This document shows, in pieces, positions 23,441 to 29,331 of a stretch of DNA of 29,331 bases. The notes under the pieces were generated by a model, which did no database searches, had not been told where the DNA came from, and worked only from the letters and a program-made list of their open reading frames with translations. This DNA is from Eubacterium sp. (lineage in GTDB: Bacteria > Bacillota_A > Clostridia > Lachnospirales > Lachnospiraceae), in NCBI GenBank assembly GCA_017475785.1, contig JAFVEX010000038.1, positions 1-29,331 on the forward strand. Direction: 5' to 3'. Position numbers and translations under genes: made by a program. The number at the start of each line of letters is the position of its first letter. The stretch's first letter is position 1.

Positions 23441-23566
23441 GAAATTCCTCAAATTTCCTACGAATCAAACACGCTCCGCAGGCGCATGATGTCCAGCGGA
23501 CGTCTGGTTCTGCGCTGACCGGAGTGAAACAAAAGACATGCGCAGCTCGCGGCAAGGAAGGTCGCT
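23438..23566. repeat. Dispersed structured repeat, copy 2 (family A), with its leading hairpin
   Basis: TAGGAAA (23438-23444) pairs with TTTCCTA (23454-23460). After 21 bases the core begins: outer stem GCGCATG (23482-23488)/CATGCGC (23537-23543), hairpin GATGTCC-AGC-GGACGTC (23488-23504) and TCTGGTTCTGCGCTGACCG. Relative to copy 1, the C-to-T change in the first hairpin arm keeps a G:U pair. GCAAGGAAG follows in both copies. The rest of the gap up to 23640 is G+C-rich and leads to the MATE ribosome binding site. Confidence 0.75.
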
Positions 23567-23640
23567 CCGCGATTCCGCTCGCGCGAAGAGGAGTCTGCCG
23601 TGCAGGAGGATTTCTGCCGGAACCGGCAGGAGAAGGACAT

Positions 23641-24990
23641 ATGAAGCAGAATAATACCATCAACATGCTGGAAGGACCGTTGTTTTCAAAAATTGTCCTG
23701 TTTGCCCTGCCGCTCGCGGCAACAAGCATTCTTCAGCAGCTTTTTAACGCAGTCGACACGGCGGTCGTCGGAAAATTTGCGAGCAGTCAGGCGATGGCCG
23801 CAGTCGGCAGCAATAATTCGATCATTAATCTGATAGTGGCACTGTTTGTAGGGCTTTCGGTCGGCGCGAATGTCGTAATCGCAAGTCTCATCGGGATGCG
23901 AAAGGAGAGCGAGATTTCGGACGCCATACACACTGCCGTGTGCGTTGCCCTGGTCAGCGGCGTGTTTCTCCTGATCGTCGGACAGCTGGCGGCAGCCCCG
24001 ATTCTGAGGCTCATGAACACGCCGGAGGATGTCATTGATCTGGCTTCCCTGTACCTGCGGATTTATTTTCTGGGGATGCCATTTATCATGTTTTACAACT
24101 TCGGATCGGCCATTTTGCGGAGCAAGGGCGACAGCAAGAGGCCGCTTTACGCGCTGATGGCAGGCGGCGTGATCAACGTGTTTCTGAATCTGCTGCTGGT
24201 AATCGTGTTTCATCTGCATGTCATCGGCGTTTCCACGGCAACCGTGACGTCAAACGCGATCAGCGCAGGTATTGTTTTCCGGGTGTTGCTGCGGGAGGAA
24301 GGCGTTTTTCGCCTGGAACTGTCCAGACTGCGTTTTCATCGTTCTCATTTAGCCAGAATCATGCGGATCGGAGTGCCGTCGGGACTGCAGGGGATTGTCT
24401 TTTCATTGTCCAATACTGTGATCCAGACAGGCGTGAACGGGTTCGGATCCTCTGCGTCTGCGGGATCTGCCGCGGCGCTGAATTTTGAGATCATCGCGTA
24501 TTATTTTGTCAATGCGTTCGGGCAGGCAGCGGTGACGTTTACCAGCCAGAACTTCGCGGCAGAGCAGTTTGAGCGGTGCAAAAAGGTATTCCGGATCTGT
24601 CTGCTGTCAGCGGTGGTGTCTACCGGCGCGTTTGATGTAATGGTTTATCTGGCGCGGGTGCCGCTGCTTTCGATCTTCACGTCGGATCCGGAGGTCTACA
24701 AATTTGCCGTCGCGCGGATTACGACGATTCTCCTGTTTCAGTGGATGGTCAATTCCTTTGAAATTTCCGGTTCTGCCCTGCGCGGGATGGGGTACTCCCT
24801 GACACCGACAGTCTTTATGATTTTCGGAACCTGCGTATTCCGGATTTTCTGGGTATTCACGATTTTCCCACGCACGGGAACCTTCCGGATGCTGCTGACG
24901 GTGTACCCTGCTTCCTGGATCCTGACGGGCATCATTGTGCTTGCGGCATACTTTGTGATCCGCCGCAGGCGGTTTGCGGTCAGGGCATAA
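23641..24990 (+). CDS. MATE family multidrug/cation antiporter
   Basis: A 449-aa inner-membrane efflux protein with about twelve hydrophobic segments in two six-helix halves. It begins MLEGPLFSKIVLFALPLAAT, the usual opening of the NorM/DinF-type family, followed by QQLFNAVDTAVVGKF and FVGLSVGANVVIA. The second half starts near IMRIGVPSGLQGIVFSL. Such proteins exchange Na+ or H+ for cationic drugs or metabolites. The start at 23641 has GGAGAAGG seven bases upstream; a frame from 23524 runs through the repeat and is rejected. The gene lies alone after the family A repeat. Its stop codon lies within the T-tract of a terminator read on the opposite strand. Confidence 0.92.
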   Translation: MKQNNTINMLEGPLFSKIVLFALPLAATSILQQLFNAVDTAVVGKFASSQAMAAVGSNNSIINLIVALFVGLSVGANVVIASLIGMRKESEISDAIHTAVCVALVSGVFLLIVGQLAAAPILRLMNTPEDVIDLASLYLRIYFLGMPFIMFYNFGSAILRSKGDSKRPLYALMAGGVINVFLNLLLVIVFHLHVIGVSTATVTSNAISAGIVFRVLLREEGVFRLELSRLRFHRSHLARIMRIGVPSGLQGIVFSLSNTVIQTGVNGFGSSASAGSAAALNFEIIAYYFVNAFGQAAVTFTSQNFAAEQFERCKKVFRICLLSAVVSTGAFDVMVYLARVPLLSIFTSDPEVYKFAVARITTILLFQWMVNSFEISGSALRGMGYSLTPTVFMIFGTCVFRIFWVFTIFPRTGTFRMLLTVYPASWILTGIIVLAAYFVIRRRRFAVRA

Positions 24991-25019
24991 AAAACGTGCC
25001 TGCAGGACTGCAGGCACGT
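24988..25019 (-). terminator. Intrinsic terminator of the glucosaminidase gene
   Basis: ACGTGCCTGCAG (24994-25005) and CTGCAGGCACGT (25008-25019) form a perfect 12-bp stem. Read on the minus strand it is followed by TTTTT (complement of 24989-24993). It lies 24 bases after the stop of the minus-strand gene. The T-tract coincides with the TAA stop of the MATE gene on the plus strand, where no T-tract follows the stem. Confidence 0.8.
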
Positions 25020-25042
25020 CATGATAAAAGCGCGGCGACTGA

Positions 25043-26146
25043 TTATTCAGCGTGCATATGTACGGCATTTGCGGTCTCGAAGCGCGTGAGATTCCACTGC
25101 TGTATAATGCGGCACAGGGATGACACATAGGAACTGCTGGTGGCGTAGCCGCCCTGTTTCAGAATTCTGGCTGCTTTTTCGTAGCTTTTGCAGCCTTTAA
25201 TTCCCAGATAGCGCAGAGCGTCGTCATTCTTTGCGCCGCACAGATAGGCGCTGTGGTCTGCGATGGAATCCTCCACACAGCTGTATTTCCGGAAATTGGC
25301 CATGATCGTGTACCGGTTTCCGTAGCGGTCTTCCTCACCGGTGCGGATGCGGTAGACAGATTTGCCGTTCCAGCGCGTTCCCATCCAGGTGTTCCCGGAT
25401 AGGTTTTCCTTCATGCCGAAGCAATTATTTGCTTTCAGTGTCAGGAGGGAGCGCCCGTAACCACTTTCCAGGATGAACTGCGCCATACTGATGGAAGCCA
25501 GAATGCCGGTTTTTTGCTCATCTTCTGTAAAAAGCGGCCCGATTGTTTCGATTAATTCTTCGTTCGAGAGGGATGCGAGGGCTGAGGCAGGTGTTTTTGT
25601 GGTCCGCTCTTGCTGAATCTGTTTTTTCAGCGCGGCCGTATAGACTTTGCAGAGAACACCTTTGCTGTTGAACCAGTAGTATTTTTTGCCCTTTTTGATC
25701 TGCCCGGTGGCCATCTGACCTTTTTTGCTGAAGTAATAGCGGAGTCCGTCGAGGTTCATCCATCCGGTCTTCATCTTGCCGTTGCGCGGGAGAAAGTAAT
25801 AGGTTTTGCCTTTGATTTTCTGGAAGCCGGTGAGCATTTCGCCGGTCTTTTTCGCATAATATACAGTTCTGACAGGATTTTCGACCGTCTGGAAGCCGGT
25901 CTGCAGACGTCCTTTTTTAAACAGGTACCACTTGCCGTTGATCCGTTCCTGCCCCGTATAGCGGGTGCCGTTTTTGTAATAAATGGTTTTGCGGGAATTC
26001 CAGCCGTTTTTCGGCGCCGCCTGAATCTGGAGCGGTACAGAGACGAGCAGGATGAGCGCCAGGAGAAGCGGGAGAAGCCGTCCTGCGCGCCGCGCGGGCT
26101 TTATTAATAGGAAGTGTTTTGTATAAAATTGCAATCGTTCCTTCAT
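25043..26146 (-). CDS. Secreted glucosaminidase-type autolysin with choline-binding-like repeats
   Basis: A 367-aa exported wall hydrolase. An N-terminal basic segment and hydrophobic core (residues ~21-43, ending IQAA) form the signal peptide. Residues ~52-165 hold about five wall-binding repeats of the YYKNGxxxTG / WYLFKKGxLxTG / YYFxxxGxMxTG type. Residues ~195-355 are a GH73-like N-acetylglucosaminidase domain: FILESGYGRS with likely catalytic Glu227, NNCFGMK, and YSCVEDSIADHSAYL. It would cut peptidoglycan sugar chains during growth or division. The gene is divergent from trmD. A clear ribosome binding site is lacking (only GAAAGAG at a long distance). It shares its wall-repeat design with the C39-like gene at 7595-9343. 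Confidence 0.88.
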   Translation of the reverse strand: MKERLQFYTKHFLLIKPARRAGRLLPLLLALILLVSVPLQIQAAPKNGWNSRKTIYYKNGTRYTGQERINGKWYLFKKGRLQTGFQTVENPVRTVYYAKKTGEMLTGFQKIKGKTYYFLPRNGKMKTGWMNLDGLRYYFSKKGQMATGQIKKGKKYYWFNSKGVLCKVYTAALKKQIQQERTTKTPASALASLSNEELIETIGPLFTEDEQKTGILASISMAQFILESGYGRSLLTLKANNCFGMKENLSGNTWMGTRWNGKSVYRIRTGEEDRYGNRYTIMANFRKYSCVEDSIADHSAYLCGAKNDDALRYLGIKGCKSYEKAARILKQGGYATSSSYVSSLCRIIQQWNLTRFETANAVHMHAE

Positions 26147-26184
26147 AAATATACAGCTCTTTCTTAAAATTTACAGTCGCCAGA

Positions 26185-26207
26185 ATGCATAAAATATGCA
26201 TATTATA
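26185..26207 (-). promoter_or_regulatory. Perfect -10 with overlapping palindrome between glucosaminidase and trmD
   Basis: On the minus strand TATAAT (complement of 26202-26207) is a perfect -10 whose predicted start falls near 26195. A perfect 7-3-7 palindrome ATGCATA-AAA-TATGCAT (26185-26201) covers that start site. The -35 region is weak (CCTGTT at 17 bases). A repressor or activator site controlling the divergent pair is plausible but not shown. Confidence 0.45.
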
Positions 26208-26255
26208 GTAACAGAGAATTCACAAACAGGCAAGTACCCTGATGGAGTGCATCCG

Positions 26256-26921
26256 ATGAAGTGTTCAATTCTGACCATCTGCCCTGAGCAGTTCGGGGAT
26301 TTTTGCGAGACGCCTGTCATTTCCAGAGCAGAGATGTCCGGCCTTCTGAAAGTAGAAATTGTTGATATCCGGTCGTTTGCGCCGGGAAGCTTCCGCGCAG
26401 TGGACGACTCGCCGTACGGCGGAGGCGCGGGGATGATCCTGCGGTGCCAGCCGGTAATAGACGCGCTGGAACACGTCCGGACAGAAGAAAGCCACACGGT
26501 GATCCTGTCGCCGTCCGGGAAAAGATACAGGCAGGCGGACGCGCACAGGCTGGCGCAGAAGGAAGATCTGATTCTGATCTGCGGCCACTATGAGGGCATT
26601 GACGCGAGGATTGAGCCTTACGCGGATGAAATTCTGTCTATCGGGGACTATATTCTGACTGGCGGAGAGCTTGCGGCCATGGTTCTGCTGGATTCGACAG
26701 CGCGGCTGCTTGAAGGGAATATCAAGGCGGCAAGTATCCGCGAGGAATCCTTTGAGGACGGACTGCTGGAGTATCCGCAGTACACGAGGCCTGCCGAGTT
26801 CCGCGGCGCGAAGGTTCCGGATGTACTGCTCTCGGGAAATCACGCGGCGATCCGCGCGTGGAGAGAGCAGGAGGCCATGCGGATTACGAAGGAACGCCGC
26901 CCGGATCTGCTGGAGATGTGA
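26256..26921 (+). CDS. trmD: tRNA (guanine-37-N1)-methyltransferase
   Basis: A 221-aa cytoplasmic SPOUT-fold enzyme that methylates G37 next to the anticodon, preventing frameshifts. Motifs: DDSPYGGGAGMI, LICGHYEGIDAR, SIGDYILTGGELAA (trefoil-knot SAM site) and LEYPQYTRP followed by VPDVLLSGNH. It is somewhat shorter than typical TrmD (~240 aa) at the C-terminus. The start at 26256 matches the family (MKCSILTICPEQF) and has GGAG (26244-26247) eight bases upstream; a frame from 26196 adds 20 residues without support. The usual neighbours rpsP, rimM and rplS are absent, so this is either a relocated gene or a second copy. Confidence 0.93.
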   Translation: MKCSILTICPEQFGDFCETPVISRAEMSGLLKVEIVDIRSFAPGSFRAVDDSPYGGGAGMILRCQPVIDALEHVRTEESHTVILSPSGKRYRQADAHRLAQKEDLILICGHYEGIDARIEPYADEILSIGDYILTGGELAAMVLLDSTARLLEGNIKAASIREESFEDGLLEYPQYTRPAEFRGAKVPDVLLSGNHAAIRAWREQEAMRITKERRPDLLEM

Positions 26922-26958
26922 CGGCAGGCGACGGGGCGTTTCATCAGTGGTATCTAAA

Positions 26959-27021
26959 GAAACGCTGATTAGTTTGAGCCGGTCTGATCCGGAGGGCTGA
27001 GCGGTGATGGATTAAACTAGT
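26959..27021 (+). repeat. Palindromic dispersed repeat, copy 2 (family B)
   Basis: GAAACGCTGATTAG (26959-26972), then TTTGAGCCGGTC and GGGCTGAGCGGTGATGG followed by ATTAAA. This matches the minus-strand reading of 12778-12847 over nearly the whole length. Here the 3' end is CTAGTAG rather than ATCAGCGTTTCC; it still pairs partly with CTGATTAG at the 5' end. It lies 37 bases after trmD and joins directly to the long palindrome at 27027. Confidence 0.7.
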
Positions 27022-27026
27022 AGATC

Positions 27027-27171
27027 GTTCTGCAAATAACTGTACCAAATGACTTGGCTAAATATCCATCTGCTTCATCAGAAAATCTTGATGTAGCCCG
27101 CTACGCCTGCGATTTTCTTCTTTGCAGAATGAATATTTATCCTGCGTCATTGGTCCGGTTATTTCTTGAAC
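27027..27171. repeat. ~145-bp imperfect palindrome before the M18 gene
   Basis: Paired arms, from outside in: GTTC (27027-27030)/GAAC (27168-27171); AAATAAC (27034-27040)/GTTATTT (27158-27164); CCAAATGAC/GTCATTGG (27146-27153, one base shorter); TAAATAT (27059-27065)/ATATTTA (27133-27139); CTGC (27070-27073)/GCAG (27124-27127); GAAAATC (27081-27087)/GATTTTC (27111-27117); and a tip GTAGCCCGCTAC (27093-27104). Nearly the whole 290-base gap 26922-27211 is thus repeat DNA. A short frame across it has no coding support. It may be a miniature inverted-repeat element or a long RNA hairpin. Confidence 0.75.
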
Positions 27172-27211
27172 GCTCTACTGGCGTTTCTCTTACAGGGGAG
27201 GACGAGAGAAG

Positions 27212-28519
27212 ATGTTTGAGAGAATTACAGAAGAGACAGTACAGTTTATACAGGAGAGCCCGACTGCATTTCATGTGACAGAGGGCATTCGGCGCAGATT
27301 GCTGGAAGCGGGGTTCAGGGAGCTGGACGAGCGCAAAAGGAACTGGCTTCTGGAGCCGGGCGGAAAATATTTCGTGCGAAGAAACGGGTCGTCTGTCATT
27401 TCCTTCCGCCTTCCGGCAGGAGCGCTGGAGGCCATCCATCTGACCGCGAGTCACAGCGACGCGCCCGGGTTTAAGATCAAGCCGGATCCGGAAATTGAAT
27501 CTGCCGGATGCGTAAAGCTGAACATTGAGCCTTATGGCGGGATGCTGAAGGCGACCTGGTACGACAGGCCGCTGACGGTTGCCGGCCGCGTGCTGTATGA
27601 TGACGGCGGGGCGATTCGCAGCAGCCTGATTCACATTCAGAAAGATCTTATGATCATTCCGTCCCTCGCAATTCATATGAACCGCGACGCGAACGAAAAG
27701 ACAGCGGGAAATGTGCAGACAGACATGCTGCCTCTTTTTGCGGCGGGAGAGAAGCAGGGAGACTTCCTCAAGGAGGCTGCGGCCGCGGCGGGATTGTCTG
27801 CGGATGAGACAGACCGGATTCTGGATATGGATCTTTTTCTGGTGAACCGGATGGAACCTTCCGTATGGGGAAAACAGGGTGCGTTTCTGTCCGGGCCGAG
27901 GCTGGATGATCTGATGTGCTGCTACGCGACCTTTGCGGGGTTTACCGCCGCAGGTTCTTCAGACGGGATCCTGGCGATGCACTGCGTATTTGATAATGAG
28001 GAAGTGGGAAGCCGCACGAAGCAGGGTGCAGAATCGACTTTTTTGCCGGACTGCCTCACAAGGATTGCCGAGGCACTTGGGGTCTCATGGACACAGATGC
28101 TGTCTGCCGCGGCGAAGGGGCTTATGATTTCGGCGGACAATGCGCACGCAGTACACCCAAATCATGTGGACAAGGCGGATCCGGTAAACCGCCCGGTGAT
28201 CAACGGCGGAATCGTCCTGAAATCACACGCAGGGCAGAAATACACGACAGACGCCGTATCAGCGGCGCACGTGATCCGGCTGTGCCGCGCTCACGGAATC
28301 AAGATGCAGAGATTTGTGAACCGGTCAGATCAGGCTGGCGGCTCAACGCTGGGAAATATTGCGAACACACAGCTCTCGATGAATACGGCAGATATCGGGC
28401 TTGCGCAGCTCGCCATGCATTCAGCTTATGAGACGGCAGGCACGGAGGATCTGAAGTCGCTGGCTGAATTCTGCAGATACTTTTATGAAGAAGCACTGGC
28501 GCCGGTTGCAGAGTACTGA
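27212..28519 (+). CDS. M18 family metallo-aminopeptidase
   Basis: A 435-aa cytoplasmic di-zinc aminopeptidase that removes N-terminal residues, often acidic ones, from peptides; members form large tetrahedral dodecamers. Metal and catalytic motifs are present: SHSDAPGF (His and catalytic Asp), DNEEVGSRTKQGA (Glu residues), ISADNAHAVHPNH (Asp) and the C-terminal SDQAGGSTLGNI with the final His in AQLAMHSAYE. Length is normal (430-460 aa). GGGAGG lies about ten bases before the ATG at 27212. The gene is alone, downstream of the palindromic elements and upstream of tRNA-Ser. A hairpin begins at its stop codon (28517-28525 with 28533-28542). Confidence 0.93.
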   Translation: MFERITEETVQFIQESPTAFHVTEGIRRRLLEAGFRELDERKRNWLLEPGGKYFVRRNGSSVISFRLPAGALEAIHLTASHSDAPGFKIKPDPEIESAGCVKLNIEPYGGMLKATWYDRPLTVAGRVLYDDGGAIRSSLIHIQKDLMIIPSLAIHMNRDANEKTAGNVQTDMLPLFAAGEKQGDFLKEAAAAAGLSADETDRILDMDLFLVNRMEPSVWGKQGAFLSGPRLDDLMCCYATFAGFTAAGSSDGILAMHCVFDNEEVGSRTKQGAESTFLPDCLTRIAEALGVSWTQMLSAAAKGLMISADNAHAVHPNHVDKADPVNRPVINGGIVLKSHAGQKYTTDAVSAAHVIRLCRAHGIKMQRFVNRSDQAGGSTLGNIANTQLSMNTADIGLAQLAMHSAYETAGTEDLKSLAEFCRYFYEEALAPVAEY

Positions 28520-28689
28520 TTAAGGAAGCGGACCTTAAATCACAGGACTTCTCTTATAAGAGGAGCGTGTTCAGAGAAAAAGATGAAAATCAGAACCTGC
28601 TTTACGCATACAGGCATACCAGGCCAGAGCCCTCCTTTTATGCAGGCTGTGAATCACAATAGACGAACGAAAATAATGTCGAAAAATGC
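28520..28689 (+). other. Intergenic stretch between the M18 gene and tRNA-Ser promoter
   Basis: It contains a hairpin that overlaps the stop codon of the M18 gene, TGATT-AAGG (28517-28525) with CCTT-AAATCA (28533-28542), and a perfect palindrome CTCTTATAAGAG (28551-28562). Neither has a T-tract. No supported reading frame is present on either strand. Confidence 0.4.
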
Positions 28690-28718
28690 TTGACACGTCC
28701 CGAACAGAATGGTAGACT
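28690..28718 (+). promoter_or_regulatory. Promoter of tRNA-Ser
   Basis: TTGACA (28690-28695), a 17-base spacer and TAGACT (28713-28718). The predicted start near 28725 leaves a ~100-base leader before the tRNA. That leader holds hairpin GCTTCA/TGAAGC (28725-28740) and a CTG...CAG stem followed by TTTCTTTTTCTT (28769-28780). Confidence 0.75.
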
Positions 28719-28823
28719 AAAAAAGCTTCACAAATGAAGCTGCTGTATTCTGGTTCGCAGGAATGCAGTTTCTTTTTCTTAAGAAGCACCAAAAGAAAAG
28801 ACAGGATCATTTGATTCGGGCAT

Positions 28824-28913
28824 GGAGAAGTACCCAAGCTGGCCGAAGGGGCTCCCCTGGAAAGGGAGTAGGTCGTTAATAGCGGCGCGAGGGTTCAAAT
28901 CCCTCCTTCTCCG
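28824..28913 (+). tRNA. tRNA-Ser (anticodon GGA)
   Basis: A full class II cloverleaf. The acceptor stem is GGAGAAG (28824-28830)/CTTCTCC (28906-28912) with discriminator G28913. The D stem is CCC/GGG (28833-28835/28848-28850). The anticodon stem is CTCCC/GGGAG (28852-28856/28864-28868) with anticodon GGA at 28859-28861, which reads UCC and UCU. The long variable arm spans 28869-28888. The T stem is GAGGG/CCCTC around TTCAAAT (28889-28905). The CCA end is not encoded, so it must be added after transcription. Confidence 0.96.
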
Positions 28914-28921
28914 CTTATTTG

Positions 28922-28956
28922 AATGGACTCTGCATTTGTGGAGTCCATTATTTTTT
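28922..28956 (+). terminator. Intrinsic terminator of tRNA-Ser
   Basis: AATGGACTC (28922-28930) pairs perfectly with GAGTCCATT (28941-28949), followed by ATTTTTT. It begins nine bases after the tRNA, as expected for the end of a short tRNA transcript. Confidence 0.85.
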
Positions 28957-29041
28957 ACTGAAAATGAGGGGATTTTATGTATTGCAAACAGGGGGATTTT
29001 ACATTTTGTAACCCAAAACAGTTAAAAAGGCAGAAAAGTGC

Positions 29042-29070
29042 TTGACTTGCGTGTTTGGCGGTGTTATATT
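29042..29070 (+). promoter_or_regulatory. rRNA operon promoter
   Basis: TTGACT (29042-29047), a 17-base spacer and TATATT (29065-29070), preceded by an A-rich stretch that could act as an UP element. The start would be near 29077. Upstream (28957-29041) the decamer GGGGATTTTA occurs twice, 21 bases or so apart, with no assigned role. Confidence 0.75.
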
Positions 29071-29079
29071 ATTTAAGCT

Positions 29080-29201
29080 GTCCGCTAAATACGCGGACTT
29101 ACGCACCTTGAAAATAAAATAGTACAACCAAACGAACCTGAAATCCATGTGCCATATTTGCGGAAGCAAATGTGGTGCCAAGTAACGCCGCAAGGCGTTA
29201 C
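29080..29201 (+). promoter_or_regulatory. 16S rRNA leader with antitermination-like motif and processing hairpins
   Basis: Hairpin GTCCGC (29080-29085)/GCGGAC (29093-29098) is followed by ACCTTGAAAA (29105-29114), similar to the boxA-type motif of Firmicutes rRNA leaders. Then come hairpin CATATTTGC/GCAAATGTG (29153-29161/29166-29174) with a GGAA loop, and the perfect hairpin GTAACGCC/GGCGTTAC (29182-29189/29194-29201) with a GCAA loop. Bases 29202-29294 are A-rich, and one strand of the RNase III processing stem is expected there, but its partner lies beyond the window. Confidence 0.5.
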
Positions 29202-29294
29202 AGAATTCCTTAAATTTATAATTTCAGAACGAAACCAAACAGTAGATAAAACGGACGAAGCGAAGCTACGTTCAACTGAATGGGATTAAACATT

Positions 29295-29331
<37 letters not shown>

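Noticed and set aside
23524..23640. Upstream extension of the MATE gene
   Set aside because: It translates the dispersed repeat; the start at 23641 has a good ribosome binding site and the family N-terminus.
27054..27278. 74-codon frame across the long palindrome
   Set aside because: It runs into the M18 gene in another frame and its sequence is dictated by the palindrome; no ribosome binding site.

Overview
The window reads as chromosomal DNA of a Gram-positive anaerobe of the Clostridia, most likely Lachnospiraceae. The basis is AddAB rather than RecBCD, Hsp33, the MEP-pathway enzyme IspD, secreted hydrolases with choline-binding-type repeats, strong AGGAGG-type ribosome binding sites, and a 16S rRNA 5' end of Firmicutes type. 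No phage, plasmid, transposase or CRISPR array is visible. The placement is inferred from gene content; I could not run a search.

Layout. Bases 132-4034 hold a small same-strand metabolic cluster: SDR oxidoreductase, MBL-fold hydrolase, two-domain VOC protein, second SDR. The leaders of its last two genes are highly structured. Bases 4449-9343 hold a short UvrA paralogue, a HAD phosphatase (minus) and a secreted C39-like surface protein (minus) with InlB-type repeats. Bases 9697-12768 hold a PlsY-like acyltransferase, a methyltransferase, a small VOC protein and Hsp33. NAD synthetase (minus) follows, then the addB-addA operon (13931-21488), a YdcF-like membrane protein, a PQ-loop-like membrane protein, ispD and a MATE transporter. 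After these come a secreted glucosaminidase (minus), a trmD outside its usual operon, an M18 aminopeptidase, tRNA-Ser(GGA), and the promoter, leader and first ~37 bases of a 16S rRNA gene, cut by the window end.

How the genes work together. AddB and AddA form one helicase-nuclease for double-strand break repair and are translationally coupled. The C39-like protein and the glucosaminidase share the secreted, wall-binding design and probably act at the envelope. The SDR/MBL/VOC/SDR group looks like an uncharacterised catabolic or detoxification module. The rest are housekeeping genes in single or two-gene units.

The most unusual content is between and inside genes. There are three copies of a structured dispersed repeat (near 3015, 4114 and 23482). 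Another ~70-base palindromic repeat occurs twice, after nadE and after trmD. A ~145-base imperfect palindrome lies before the M18 gene. A terminator/antiterminator pair lies in the leader of the C39-like gene. The PlsY-like gene may be transcribed without a leader. A tandem operator-like repeat overlaps the nadE promoter. In-frame minisatellites are present in both AddB (39-bp unit) and AddA (30-bp unit).
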